Shown here: positions 34,486-43,383 of the stretch, one piece after another | How the letters are laid out: each line of letters starts with the position of its first letter | How positions within the stretch are numbered: the first letter of the stretch is position 1 | The notes under the pieces: model-generated | Database searches by the model: none | Told to the model about the DNA's origin: nothing | The model's input: the letters and a program-made list of their open reading frames with translations, nothing else | From: Streptomyces kaniharaensis | Lineage (GTDB): Bacteria; Actinomycetota; Actinomycetes; Streptomycetales; Streptomycetaceae | Assembly (NCBI RefSeq): GCF_009569385.1 | Contig: NZ_WBOF01000002.1 | Location: 620,001-684,000, forward strand | Direction: 5' to 3' | DNA length: 64,000 nucleotides | Program-made: the position numbers and the translations under genes

Positions 34486-36036
34486 TCAGGCCGCGAGTGT
34501 GAGGTGGTCGCGGTAGCGGGCTTGGTGGTTGCGGGCGAACTCCTGCTTCTCGTGCCAGGTCCAGTAGGTGTCGAAGTCGCCGTTGGCGCGTAGAGCGCGG
34601 AGCTTGAGCACGGCTTCGGCGCCGGCGAGTCCCCAGCGGGCGCCGGTGATGTCGAGTCGGTCTTTGACCAGGTGGCGGCAGGCGCCCTCGATGATGCCCG
34701 TCGCGATGGGCCAGCCGTGTTCCAGCGCGGTGTCGTAGCGCAGGTACTGGGCCTTGTTGCGCAGGTAGCCGATGGCGTCGTCGATGCCCTTGCGGCGGTT
34801 CTTCTTCAGCCGGGCGGCGCGAGCGGCCTTCTCGAGGGAGGTTGCGACCTGTTCGGCGCCGCCGCCGAGGATGGTGCGGGCGTGGCGGGCGACGAAGGCT
34901 TCGGCGGCCTGGTCGCCGGCCTGGTGCAGGCACCAGGCCGCGTCCCAGAGGTACTCGAGCACGTGGATGAGGTCGATGACGATGTGCACCCGCGCGCCTC
35001 GGCGTTCGGCCTCCGCGGTGATGAGGTCGAGTTGGTGGCGGGCGCCGTCCACGAGCACGACCCAGGGCCGGCGGTTGGTGGGGTCGCGGTGCTCGGCCTG
35101 GTCGAACGCGGCGGCCACGACCTGGGCGGCGGGGTCGTCGACGGAGCCGGTCAGCCACTTGGACCTGGCCTTGGGCCCGGGACGGCGTTCGCGCCCCTCG
35201 CCCTGGCCGCCGTCGTCGCTGTCGCCGTCCTCACGGGGGTCGGGGTCGGTGATGATGTCGTCGACGCCGCGCTTGGTGGGCTCGGCGTCGTAGACCGCTG
35301 CGAGGGTGGCCATGCGCTTGCGGCCGTGCTTCTCGCCGGCGGCGAGTCGGGACTTCATCTTGTTGCCGCCCTTGACCTGCGCGGCCTTCGCGGTAGCCTC
35401 GCGCAGTGCTTCCGGCCTTATCACCACGCCCTTGCCGTCGACCGAGACCACCAGAGTGGTCGTGTCGGTGCACGGGGTCGGCACCAGGGCGTCGTAGAAG
35501 TCGTCGATGTCACAGGCGGCGCCGACCGCGAGTTCCTGAACCTGCCGGGGCCCGATCCCGGCGCCGGTGACGGCGTTGATCCGCTCGGTGGCCTCGGCGA
35601 ACGAGCCGCGGGATGCCTCGATCGCGGCGAGCTTGGCCAGTCCGTGGCTGTGCATCCCCGCGGGCAGGTTCAGCACCGCGTCGGCCGGGTGCAGATCGGC
35701 CACCCCGCTGCCGCGGTAGGCGATCCGGGTCACCGTCACCTTCCCAAACACCGTAGCCAGGATCCGGGAGCGGCCCCGCTCGATCCTGGTGCGTTCGACC
35801 CCGCTGGCGTCCACCACCTCGGGCAGTCGTTGCTCGGTCAGCTCCCGCAGCCGGACATGGTCCTGGAACAGCTGCCGGGTCACTTCACGCATCCGCGAGC
35901 TCAGCAGGTCCTCCAGTTGCGAGTGCGTCAAGGCGGCTGTCTCGGCGGACCCGAGCTCGTCGGTGACCTGGTCGAACAGGTGGCGGGAGGCGGTGAACGC
36001 GGTCTCGGCGGCGGCCAGAGCCGCCTGGTCGCTCAC
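34486..36036 (-). CDS. ISKra4-family transposase, copy B
   Basis: Encoded protein is identical over 516 aa to copy A, including the SVDGKGVVIRPE, VIDLIHVLEYLWDA and GIIEGACRHLVKD segments. The four-base overlap with the accessory gene is kept. Both copies therefore look functional and recently duplicated. Confidence 0.92.
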   Translation of the reverse strand: MSDQAALAAAETAFTASRHLFDQVTDELGSAETAALTHSQLEDLLSSRMREVTRQLFQDHVRLRELTEQRLPEVVDASGVERTRIERGRSRILATVFGKVTVTRIAYRGSGVADLHPADAVLNLPAGMHSHGLAKLAAIEASRGSFAEATERINAVTGAGIGPRQVQELAVGAACDIDDFYDALVPTPCTDTTTLVVSVDGKGVVIRPEALREATAKAAQVKGGNKMKSRLAAGEKHGRKRMATLAAVYDAEPTKRGVDDIITDPDPREDGDSDDGGQGEGRERRPGPKARSKWLTGSVDDPAAQVVAAAFDQAEHRDPTNRRPWVVLVDGARHQLDLITAEAERRGARVHIVIDLIHVLEYLWDAAWCLHQAGDQAAEAFVARHARTILGGGAEQVATSLEKAARAARLKKNRRKGIDDAIGYLRNKAQYLRYDTALEHGWPIATGIIEGACRHLVKDRLDITGARWGLAGAEAVLKLRALRANGDFDTYWTWHEKQEFARNHQARYRDHLTLAA

Positions 36037-36527
36037 CGGGCACCCGACCGCGACGCCAGCGCGAACAGCCCCGAGGCGGCCTCGACGAGGATGCCGCGCT
36101 CGACCAGCCGCTTCAGCTTCGAGCGCATGCCCTCAACGTGGTTGGCTTCCGTCCCCAGCCCCACCGCGGTGCACACCTCCTTGCACCGCAACGGGCCCGG
36201 CGCCTCGGCGAACGCGACCAGGACCCGCCGGTAGGCCGGCGAGGTCACCGTCGCGTCCCCGGCCGCCTCCGCCGCGAGCAGCACCGGCACGAGTTCCGTC
36301 AACGGCACCACCGCGGACTCGACGTCCCCGATCGGCTCCGAAGCAGCCGCACCCGGGCCATCGGCCAGCACCTCGTCCACGGTCTCCCGCGTGATCCGCA
36401 GCCGCGACAGCTCGGCCTCCACCTGCGACAACTCCTCGGACAGCTCAGCGATCCGCTCGCGCAGCCCCGCGGCCCGACTCCGGGCCCGATCCTCCCTGGC
36501 TTCCAACACGGCCAACAACGACGGCAT
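36033..36527 (-). CDS. ISKra4 accessory protein with winged-helix domain, copy B
   Basis: Identical to the copy A accessory protein: coiled-coil N-terminal half, winged-helix-like C-terminal half, 164 aa from ATG 36527, coupled to the transposase by a GTGA overlap. Confidence 0.8.
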   Translation of the reverse strand: MPSLLAVLEAREDRARSRAAGLRERIAELSEELSQVEAELSRLRITRETVDEVLADGPGAAASEPIGDVESAVVPLTELVPVLLAAEAAGDATVTSPAYRRVLVAFAEAPGPLRCKEVCTAVGLGTEANHVEGMRSKLKRLVERGILVEAASGLFALASRSGAR

Positions 36528-36693
36528 GACCCCCACCCCTCGCTCGGCACCCGCGCACCACAGCGGGCTCATCACCACCGACGCTAGGAACCCCAACCAC
36601 CCCACCGCCCACCGAACCCCAGCAAATCACCCCAACGAGGCACCCCTACAAGATCTGCACCCATTGCCGATCGCTGCACGGGGATAGCCAGTG

Positions 36694-37548
36694 TCAGCTC
36701 ACGTGCAGGCGGGCGAGGCGCAGGCGGAGTTGGACGAGGGAGGTCGGGTCTGATGGTGGGACGATCTGGCGGAGGTTAAGGAGAGCGCGGCCGGTCTGGA
36801 GGGCTTGCTGGGGGTCGGCGATGCGGTGCCAGAGGTCGTTGGCGCGGTCGGCGGCGTGGTGGGTGCTCGGGTGGTCGGGGCCCACGGTCTGGGAGCGGGC
36901 GAGGGCCAGGGCGGTGTACTGAACGGCGGATGCCGCGATGTCGCCTCGGACGGCGGCGAGTTGGGCCTCCAGCTCGGCGACTCGGTCGGCCTGGCGCGGG
37001 TCGGCCTTGAGGGGCTTGAGTTGGGCGGCGACCGTGGTCCAGTCCCCGGCGTCGATGGCCGCCTCGAGGGTGTTCTCCGAGGCAAGGGCAGCAGCTGGGG
37101 CGGCGGGTGGCTGTGCCTGTGATTCGACGACGGTGAGCAGGTCTTCGAGTCGGCTGGAGGATTGAGCAGGCGTTGGCGGCGTCGTTTGGCGCTTGGGGGC
37201 GATCTTGGCTCGGGGCTCCTTGGGGGGCTTTGGCTGCTTCGGGGGCTTGGGCGTCTGCTGCTTCTGCTTGGCGCCGCGGCGCCGCGAGGACGACGGCTTC
37301 TCCAGTGTCGTCTCGCCACCGTCGGGGTGGGCCGCCAGGACCCACTCCGCGCCATCGGTGTCGGTCAGTTTGACCCGGACCGGCCTGCCGATTCGCGCGG
37401 CGGTGGCGACGGCGTGCGCGAACGCCGCCGAACGCGCCTCCTCACCTGGGGGCACGGCGACTGGGTTGCCGTCCACCTGGGCGGATCCGTCGGCGCTGAG
37501 CACGATGGTGACCAGCGGCCAGCCGGGCACTTGCAGGTCGTTTCCCAC
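36694..37548 (-). CDS. Hypothetical transfer-operon protein, 284 aa
   Basis: Three-part layout: an N-terminal beta-rich segment (about 1-85; GWPLVTIVLSADGSAQVDGN, VRVKLTDTDGAEWVLA), a Lys/Pro-rich linker (KQQTPKPPKQPKPPKEPRAK, about 94-113), and a helical C-terminal region (about 155-284) with TPR-like helices (AAIDAGDWTTVAAQLKPLKA; RVAELEAQLAAVRGDIAAS). The linker suggests a flexible adaptor. It is the last gene of the leftward operon with the lipoprotein and VirB1-like hydrolase, 22 bp after the lipoprotein. Probably cytoplasmic; its role in transfer is inferred from position only. Confidence 0.7.
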   Translation of the reverse strand: MGNDLQVPGWPLVTIVLSADGSAQVDGNPVAVPPGEEARSAAFAHAVATAARIGRPVRVKLTDTDGAEWVLAAHPDGGETTLEKPSSSRRRGAKQKQQTPKPPKQPKPPKEPRAKIAPKRQTTPPTPAQSSSRLEDLLTVVESQAQPPAAPAAALASENTLEAAIDAGDWTTVAAQLKPLKADPRQADRVAELEAQLAAVRGDIAASAVQYTALALARSQTVGPDHPSTHHAADRANDLWHRIADPQQALQTGRALLNLRQIVPPSDPTSLVQLRLRLARLHVS

Positions 37549-37570
37549 GGTCTTTCGTTCCTCCAGTGGG

Positions 37571-38167
37571 TTATCCGAGTGTGAGGGTGTCCAGCCGCCA
37601 GGGCTGGGTTGTGTCGTCGCGGAGCAGGACGACGAGGGCGACGTGGATCTCGGGCTGGGCGGTCCACCCGTCGCGGCCCTTGGGTGTGACGGTGATCACC
37701 CACCGTTGGTAGGCGGTCGTAGGGCTGCCGGTCGGTCCGCCGTCTTCATGGGACTGCCGGGCCTGAACGGTGGTGAAGGCGTGGTGCGATGCCCACGTGT
37801 TCCACACGTTGCCGGGCTGGGCGCGCGGGGCCATCGATGCGGCTCCGCTGGCGCGCTGTGCCGTGAACATGGGAGTGGCCCGTTTCTCCGCGTCCATCAG
37901 GGACGTGTCGATGTCCGTGTCCACGGTCCACATCGCGGTGAGGGCGGCCTGGGCCACGGCTGCCGGGTCGGTGCCGTCGACCTTGCCGAAGTCCGGCAGG
38001 CCGGCAGCCGGGGTCCCGGTTCGGCCGGGAGGGAGCGGCGGGGCCACCGGGTCGGTCGTGGTGATGGACGGTGCCGGCTTGGAACCGAGCGGGTGCCCTA
38101 GCGAGCAGCTACTGACCAGCGCGGCAAGAAGGACGGCCGCCGCGGCGCGCTTCAGGGGAGCGGTCAT
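37571..38167 (-). CDS. Transfer-operon lipoprotein, 198 aa
   Basis: ATG at 38167 overlaps the stop of the VirB1-like gene (ATGA). N-terminal lipoprotein signal: MTAPLKRAAAAVLLAALVSS followed by the lipobox Cys21. The mature part begins with a Pro/Thr-rich linker and then an alpha/beta domain (DPAAVAQAALTAMWTVDTDI ... RWVITVTPKGRDGWTAQPEI) of the size and look of VirB8/TcpC-like NTF2 folds. It should sit outside the membrane as part of the transfer channel. The fold assignment is tentative. Confidence 0.75.
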   Translation of the reverse strand: MTAPLKRAAAAVLLAALVSSCSLGHPLGSKPAPSITTTDPVAPPLPPGRTGTPAAGLPDFGKVDGTDPAAVAQAALTAMWTVDTDIDTSLMDAEKRATPMFTAQRASGAASMAPRAQPGNVWNTWASHHAFTTVQARQSHEDGGPTGSPTTAYQRWVITVTPKGRDGWTAQPEIHVALVVLLRDDTTQPWRLDTLTLG

Positions 38168-39195
38168 CCGAATCGCCTGACCTTCCAGGGGAAGCTCTCG
38201 TACCAGTCCAGCGTGGCGACCTTGACCACGTCGCCGGTGTGCGGGGCATGGATCATCTGGTGGTTGCCTATGTAGATGCCGATGTGGTCGTAGTCCCCGT
38301 CGTGGTGGAGATCGAATCCGATGACGTCGCCGGGCTTCATGTCGTTGCGCTCGACCGCGGTGCCCATCGTCACCTGCTCCTCGCTGAGGTGCGGCAGGTG
38401 GATCTTGCCACCGGAGGCCTGGTAGACGGCGTAGAGCACCAGTCCCGAGCAGTCGTAGCCACCGCCGGTCGGCCCGTGCTCATCCCCGCCGCCCCAAACG
38501 TAGGGGAGGTTGAGCTTGGCGCGTGCCGCGGTGACGATCTGGTCGCCGAAGGCGCTGCCGCCAGCAGGGGGGACGGTGTATTTGGAGATCAGGCCGCGGA
38601 TCTCCTGCACGTAGCCCAGCGTCTCGGTGTAGGGCGGGACGCCATGGCTGTACTTCACCGCGTAGGGGCCGGCGTTGTAGGCGGCCAGCATGAGGTCGGT
38701 GATGTCGCCGCTGGCCTGGCCAGCCTTCACGTAGTTCTGGACCTCGCCGGCCAGGTAGCAGTCGTACCGGCCTTGCGCCATGATCGCGTCCGCAGGGTCG
38801 AAGGGGTTGCCGCCGTCGCCGTCGTTGTTCTCGTCCTTTCCCCAGGTCTTCCACGTACTGGGCATGAACTGGCTGATCCCCTGCGCACCAACCCCCTTGC
38901 TGACCGCTGTGCGATCCCAGTTGGACTCGGCCTCGATCTGCGCGGCGATGACCTGCGGACTCAAGGCGCCGGGGACGGCGTCGCAGACACCGGCTTTCTG
39001 AACCCAGGCGAGGTATTCAGCGGGAACCTTCGTGGCGTCAAGAGTACCTGTGGTGCCTGAGCCGCCGGACGACCCGGGCGGCGTCCCTGGCGCCCCTCCC
39101 CCGGCGGCGGACACCACGAGAAGGCCGAATACCAAGGCCGTAGCGACGGCACAGACACTGACCCCCATGACCGCCTTGCCCACGCTTCCACTCAC
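38164..39195 (-). CDS. VirB1-like bifunctional peptidoglycan hydrolase (lytic transglycosylase + NlpC/P60)
   Basis: GTG at 39195 with GGGGGGAG upstream, 343 aa. One N-terminal membrane segment (about 6-30), a Gly/Ser/Thr-rich linker, a soluble lytic transglycosylase domain with catalytic Glu90 in IEAESNWDRTAVSKGVGAQG, and an NlpC/P60 domain with Cys249 in YDCSGLVLYAV and His304 in DHIGIYIGNH. The first domain cuts glycan strands, the second cuts peptide stems. It opens the cell wall for the transfer channel, like VirB1/TcpG proteins of Gram-positive type IV systems. First gene of the leftward operon, divergent from the main transfer operon. Confidence 0.92.
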   Translation of the reverse strand: MSGSVGKAVMGVSVCAVATALVFGLLVVSAAGGGAPGTPPGSSGGSGTTGTLDATKVPAEYLAWVQKAGVCDAVPGALSPQVIAAQIEAESNWDRTAVSKGVGAQGISQFMPSTWKTWGKDENNDGDGGNPFDPADAIMAQGRYDCYLAGEVQNYVKAGQASGDITDLMLAAYNAGPYAVKYSHGVPPYTETLGYVQEIRGLISKYTVPPAGGSAFGDQIVTAARAKLNLPYVWGGGDEHGPTGGGYDCSGLVLYAVYQASGGKIHLPHLSEEQVTMGTAVERNDMKPGDVIGFDLHHDGDYDHIGIYIGNHQMIHAPHTGDVVKVATLDWYESFPWKVRRFG

Positions 39196-39317
39196 GCTGT
39201 GTCTCCCCCCAGGTCGCAGCCGTGGCCATGGCACCCTAGGCTATTCGGCCATCCGGACGCATCAAGTGATCGCTCGTCAAGTGGGCTGTCGGTGGCAAAG
39301 GCTACGTTGAAAGCCCG

Positions 39318-39347
39318 TCGGCCAAACGGCCGAATTACACATATGAT
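39318..39347 (+). promoter_or_regulatory. Promoter/operator candidate for the rightward transfer operon
   Basis: TCGGCC-AAAC-GGCCGA (39318-39333) is a 6-bp inverted repeat directly followed by TATGAT (39342-39347), a good -10 hexamer. The palindrome covers the -35 area, as expected for a repressor site. It lies in the 227-bp divergent gap between the VirB1-like gene and the first rightward gene. Confidence 0.45.
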
Positions 39348-39422
39348 CTGCCGGACACGCTGCGCGTGGCGCACCGGGGGTGTCCCCGGTCCCTGCTCAC
39401 TCAGACCTTGGGGGATTCCGAG

Positions 39423-39761
39423 ATGATGTACCTTCTGCAAGCCGGTGTGGACACCGTCCACCACGTTGCCCAGGGTGCCGGGCACATCCTGGCGGAACCC
39501 AGCAAGCCGCCGAAGTTCGACGTCAACCCGGGCACCGGCGACGCGCCGCCCGGTGTTGGCGAGAACCTGAAGTTGATCCTCCAGTGGGTGGCCTGGATCG
39601 TCTTCTCGCTCTGCGTCTGCGGCATCCTGCTGACCGCCGGGAAGATGGCCATCTCCCACAGCCGCGGCCAGGGCGGGGAGCACGCCTCGTCGCTGGCCTG
39701 GGTGCTCGGCGCCTGCATCCTCGGCGGCGCGGCCTCCAGCCTCGTCGGGGCGCTCATCTGA
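39423..39761 (+). CDS. Small two-helix membrane protein (VirB2/TrbC-like position)
   Basis: ATG at 39423 with GGGGGA upstream, 112 aa. Hydrophilic N-terminal half (KPPKFDVNPGTGDAPPGVGE), then two membrane helices separated by a short basic loop: LILQWVAWIVFSLCVCGILL and SLAWVLGACILGGAASSLVG. Size and topology match VirB2/TrbC-like subunits at the head of type IV transfer operons, though Gram-positive systems may use them as channel rather than pilus parts. First gene of the rightward operon. Confidence 0.72.
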   Translation: MMYLLQAGVDTVHHVAQGAGHILAEPSKPPKFDVNPGTGDAPPGVGENLKLILQWVAWIVFSLCVCGILLTAGKMAISHSRGQGGEHASSLAWVLGACILGGAASSLVGALI

Positions 39762-39799
39762 GCCGGCCTCAAGTCTGAACACTCACGGGGGAAACCGTC

Positions 39800-40624
39800 A
39801 TGCCCGATCAGACTTCTTCGAACGGGCCGGACGGCCCGCGCAACCCGTTCACGAACAAGTGGTTCATCGCGTCCGGTACCTTCCTGGGATGCGTCGCGCT
39901 ACTGGGTAGCTGGATAGCCCTGGACGGTAAGGACGAGCAGACCACCGCCGGCGGCACAGCCGCTCCCGTCACCAGCGCCCCCACCAGCACTCCTGGTGGG
40001 GGCTACACCGGGAGTCCGGGCGGCGCGTCCACAGCCAGTCCGAGCGCCAGTGCCCCTTGTCCTCAGCTGCCTGACAACAACCAGGCTCCACTGACGATCA
40101 GCAACACGTTCGCCACAAAAGAGCTCACCTGGAAGGACTTCCACGGCTATCGGCTGCCCGAGTCGCCGTCCTCCGGGCCGGCGGTGCACTCCGGGGACAT
40201 CGCCCGCTGCTACGCCCACTCCCCCCGGGGTGCGGTGCTGGCGCTCGCGCAGACCTCAATCCGTAGCTCTAACGCGGACAACTGGCGTGCCGCCATCGAC
40301 CAGCTGGTCGCGCCAGGGCCCGAACGCGACTCCTACCTACAGTTCGTCACGGCTGCCCGGGTGAACCCGTCCCAGCCGACCCCTGGGTCCGCGACCATCG
40401 GCGAGTACGCCGCCTACCAGGTCAACTCGTACACGAATGACACGGCCGTGGTGACCTTCGCGATCGAGTTCCCGATAGGCGGCGCCTACCGCACCGTCGT
40501 GCTCACCGCCGTGTGGGACGGCACGGACTGGAAGCAGAAGATGACACCCCTTGGTCAGCAGAGCTCCGCGGTCGGTCAGCAGCAAACGATCACCACCATG
40601 GTCCCGTTCGGCGTGGGGAACTGA
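39800..40624 (+). CDS. Membrane-anchored transfer protein, 274 aa
   Basis: ATG at 39800 with GGGGGAAA upstream. One membrane helix near the N-terminus (FIASGTFLGCVALLGSWIAL, about 23-42), then a Thr/Ser/Gly-rich linker (about 50-85) and an extracytoplasmic domain (about 90-274) with RGAVLALAQTSIRSSNADNW and WDGTDWKQKMTPLG. Resembles the anchored proteins that accompany SCO6880-type clusters and could fill a VirB8-like role. It is 38 bp after the VirB2-like gene. Confidence 0.78.
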   Translation: MPDQTSSNGPDGPRNPFTNKWFIASGTFLGCVALLGSWIALDGKDEQTTAGGTAAPVTSAPTSTPGGGYTGSPGGASTASPSASAPCPQLPDNNQAPLTISNTFATKELTWKDFHGYRLPESPSSGPAVHSGDIARCYAHSPRGAVLALAQTSIRSSNADNWRAAIDQLVAPGPERDSYLQFVTAARVNPSQPTPGSATIGEYAAYQVNSYTNDTAVVTFAIEFPIGGAYRTVVLTAVWDGTDWKQKMTPLGQQSSAVGQQQTITTMVPFGVGN

Positions 40625-40625
40625 C

Positions 40626-41897
40626 ATGTCCGGTAGCTGCTGGAACCCCATGAACTGGGGCGACTGTGTGAGCGACGCGGCGAGCGACGTCGGCATGAGC
40701 GTCGTGCAGACCATCGTCGACTCGTGCTGCGCCATGGCGGGAAAGGTGGCTGCAGCAGTCACCACCTGGTGGATCAGTGTGCCCACCGCCAACATCCTGG
40801 CGGACAGTCAGGGCAACGGACCGATCGTGTGGGTGTGGCAGCACACCATGTGGCTCTCGGCCTGGATCGCGGTGATGGCCATCCTTGTCTCAGCGGGTCG
40901 GCTGGCGATCCAGCGCCGGGCCGAACCCGCCATCGACGTCGCCAAGGGCATCTTCGCCATGTCCTTCGTCGGGGCCGGAGCCCTCGCGGCGGTCGGCGTC
41001 CTCACCACGGCCGGCGACGATTTCTCCGAGTGGATCGTCTACAAGGCCGCCGACGGGGACTTCGGTGCGGCGGTGATCGAGTGGCTGAAAGTCTCAGCTC
41101 AAAGCCAGGGCGGCCCGATGCTCGCCCTGATCCTCGCCCTGCTCGCCACTCTGGCGTGCCTGGCCCAGGTCGCCTTGATGCTCGTGCGCACCGCCATGCT
41201 CATCCTGCTGTGCGGCACGCTGCCGCTGACCGCCGCGGCGGCCACCACGCCGTCCGGCCGCCAGACCTTCCAGAAGGCGGTTTCCTGGCTGATCGCGTTC
41301 GTCATGTACAAGCCGGTGGCCGCGATCATCTATGCCACCGCCTTCCGTATGATCGCCGCGCTCAAGACGAGCAAGGGCACCGACGGGCTGGTCACCTCGG
41401 TGTCCGGCATCGTGCTGATGCTGCTGTCGGTGGTCGCCCTTCCGGCGCTGATGCGCTTCGTCACCCCGGTGGTCGGCGCCGCCGGCGGCGGGGGCGGCGG
41501 CGGGGGCGGCGTGGCCGCGATGGGAGCGATCGCTGGCGGCGCGAAGGCTGTCAGCAGCCAGAAGAGCGGCGCCGGCGGGGGCGGCGGGGGCGGCGGCGGC
41601 CGCAGCCGTGTTGGAGGCCCGGATAGCGGATCCGGCTCCGACCCCCGGGGCTCCAAGTCCGTGCCGTCCCAGGGCAATCCGGCCCAAGGCGCTCCGAAGG
41701 CCGGCGCTCAGGGTGCTCAGGGCGTCAGCCAAGGGACCCAGGCAGCAGGCAAGGCAGGCGCGGCGGGAGCGGCGAAGGCGCATCCGGTGGCCGCCGCGGC
41801 CGAGGTCGCGCAGAAGACTCACTCGGCGATCAAGCAGAGCACCGAGAACACGGCGAACGCGGGACAGCACAACGGGGGCCCCAGTGGCAGCAGTTGA
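40626..41897 (+). CDS. Polytopic membrane protein, VirB6/TrbL-like (SCO6881-type)
   Basis: ATG at 40626, two bases after the previous stop. The 423-aa product opens with a Cys/Trp-rich segment (MSGSCWNPMNWGDC), then 5-6 membrane helices between about residues 75 and 285 (for example MLALILALLATLACLAQVAL, GIVLMLLSVVALPALMRFV). It ends in a long Gly- and Ala/Gln-rich tail including poly-Gly runs (about 290-423). This is the layout of VirB6/TrbL proteins that form the inner-membrane channel. Its 3' end overlaps the next gene by 14 bases. Confidence 0.85.
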   Translation: MSGSCWNPMNWGDCVSDAASDVGMSVVQTIVDSCCAMAGKVAAAVTTWWISVPTANILADSQGNGPIVWVWQHTMWLSAWIAVMAILVSAGRLAIQRRAEPAIDVAKGIFAMSFVGAGALAAVGVLTTAGDDFSEWIVYKAADGDFGAAVIEWLKVSAQSQGGPMLALILALLATLACLAQVALMLVRTAMLILLCGTLPLTAAAATTPSGRQTFQKAVSWLIAFVMYKPVAAIIYATAFRMIAALKTSKGTDGLVTSVSGIVLMLLSVVALPALMRFVTPVVGAAGGGGGGGGGVAAMGAIAGGAKAVSSQKSGAGGGGGGGGGRSRVGGPDSGSGSDPRGSKSVPSQGNPAQGAPKAGAQGAQGVSQGTQAAGKAGAAGAAKAHPVAAAAEVAQKTHSAIKQSTENTANAGQHNGGPSGSS

Positions 41898-43383
41898 TAT
41901 CGGACGGCCCAGGACCTACGGGAACTGGCGCAAGCCCCGGTCTCCCGGCATCGGGGGCCTGGGCATGGCCGGCACGATGGTCATGATGGCCGGGATGATC
42001 TTCGTGGTCATCTGCATGGCCATCGACTTCTTCTTGGCCATCGGTGCCGGCATCTTCGTGGGGCTCTGCCTGCTACCACTGTTGCTCAAAGACAAGTTCG
42101 GCCGCAATGGCCTGCAAAGGGGGACTGCGCGCGTGGCGTGGTGGCGTGGAAAGAGCGCGGGCAAGCACATCTACCGGTCGGGCGTCCTCGGCCGCACTCC
42201 GTACGGGACCTGCCAGCTCCCGGGGCTCGCGGCGGCCTCTTCGCTCGCGCAGTTCCACGATGCCCACAACCGCCCCTTCGCGATGGTGAGCTTGCCTTCG
42301 CTCAACCACCACACCGTGGTGATCAGTTGTGACGCCGACGGCGCCTCGCTGGTCGACACCGACCAGGTCGACACCTGGGTGGCGCACTGGGGGCACTGGC
42401 TGGCCTCGCTGGCCCACGAGCCGGGGCTGGTGGCGGCGTCGGTGACGGTCGAGGCCGCTCCCGACCCGGGAAGCCGGCTCAGCGCGGAAGTCCACGGGCA
42501 CCTCCACCCGGAGGCCCCGCCACTGGCCCGGCAGGTGCTGGAGCAGATCGTCGACAACTACCCAGCCGGGTCCGCGCTGCTCACCACACAGATCGCCCTG
42601 ACGTTCTCCGGCGCGGCCCGCGGCAGCGCGCCACGCCGGGACGTCGACCAGATGGCCGAGGAGATCGGCGCACGGCTTCCCGGCCTGACCTCGGGCCTGG
42701 CCATGACGGGCGCCGGCGCAGCCCGTCCGATGACCGCCGGCGACCTCGCCGAAACCGTCCGGGTCGCCTACGACCCGAGCGTTGCGGCCCTGGTCGCCGA
42801 AGGGCGTACGGCCGGCGGCACCGGCATCACGTGGGACGACGCGGGCCCGGTCGCGACGGAGGAGTTCTGGTCGCACTACCGGCACGACGGGGCGTGGTCG
42901 AAGGTCTGGTTCATGGGAGAGGCCCCCCGGGGCGAGGTGTTCTCCAACGTGCTCACCTCCCTGCTCCTTCCGCACCCCGACGTGACGCGCAAGCGCGTGT
43001 CCCTCCTGTACCGCCCGCACGACCCCGCGTCCGCCGCGCGGATCGTCGAGAACGACCGCAAGGACGCGATGTTCCAGGCCCAGCAGGCGGCCGTCGCCGC
43101 CGCCCGGGACTCGGTGGCCGTCCGCGCCGCCGAACAGGCCGCTCAGGAGGAGGCCACCGGCGCCGGTCTGGTCCGTTTCGGCATGATCGTCACCGCGACG
43201 GTCATGGACCGCAACGACCTGCCGAAGGCGGACGCGGTGGTCGAGAACCTCTCCACCCCCTCCCGGATCCAGCTGCGCCCCGCGCTCGGCTCCCAGGCCT
43301 CCGCGTTCGCCGCGGGGCTGCCGATCGGGATCGTCCTGCCCAACCACCTGCGGGTGCCGCAGGCCATCCGGGAGGCGATGTGA
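41884..43383 (+). CDS. SCO6880-family type IV transfer protein
   Basis: GTG at 41884 lies inside the end of the VirB6-like gene; upstream in-frame codons are Arg-rich noise. The 499-aa protein has two adjacent membrane helices (GTMVMMAGMIFVVICMAIDF and FLAIGAGIFVGLCLLPLLL, about 24-60), the PrgI-like N-terminus typical of the family. A large cytoplasmic domain follows (AVDIGRP... YRSGVLGRTPYGTCQLPGLA; GVLP-like REVFSNVLTSLLLPHPD). In actinobacterial clusters this family precedes a separate VirB4-like ATPase and is thought to hold it at the membrane. Its stop overlaps the ATPase start. Confidence 0.88.
   Translation: MAAVDIGRPRTYGNWRKPRSPGIGGLGMAGTMVMMAGMIFVVICMAIDFFLAIGAGIFVGLCLLPLLLKDKFGRNGLQRGTARVAWWRGKSAGKHIYRSGVLGRTPYGTCQLPGLAAASSLAQFHDAHNRPFAMVSLPSLNHHTVVISCDADGASLVDTDQVDTWVAHWGHWLASLAHEPGLVAASVTVEAAPDPGSRLSAEVHGHLHPEAPPLARQVLEQIVDNYPAGSALLTTQIALTFSGAARGSAPRRDVDQMAEEIGARLPGLTSGLAMTGAGAARPMTAGDLAETVRVAYDPSVAALVAEGRTAGGTGITWDDAGPVATEEFWSHYRHDGAWSKVWFMGEAPRGEVFSNVLTSLLLPHPDVTRKRVSLLYRPHDPASAARIVENDRKDAMFQAQQAAVAAARDSVAVRAAEQAAQEEATGAGLVRFGMIVTATVMDRNDLPKADAVVENLSTPSRIQLRPALGSQASAFAAGLPIGIVLPNHLRVPQAIREAM

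Larger units (their letters stand above)
34457..36662. mobile_element. ISKra4-family insertion sequence, copy B
   Basis: 2206 bp, same ends (GGGTGCAGATCT / AGATCTGCACCC) and same orientation as copy A. Flanked by its own 9-bp direct repeat ATTGCCGAT (34448-34456 and 36663-36671). Inserted between the 106-aa gene and the transfer operon without breaking a gene. Confidence 0.93.

Noticed and set aside
27434..36662. Composite transposon made of the two ISKra4 copies
   Set aside because: Each copy has its own different 9-bp target duplication; a single composite insertion would have one duplication at the outer ends only.
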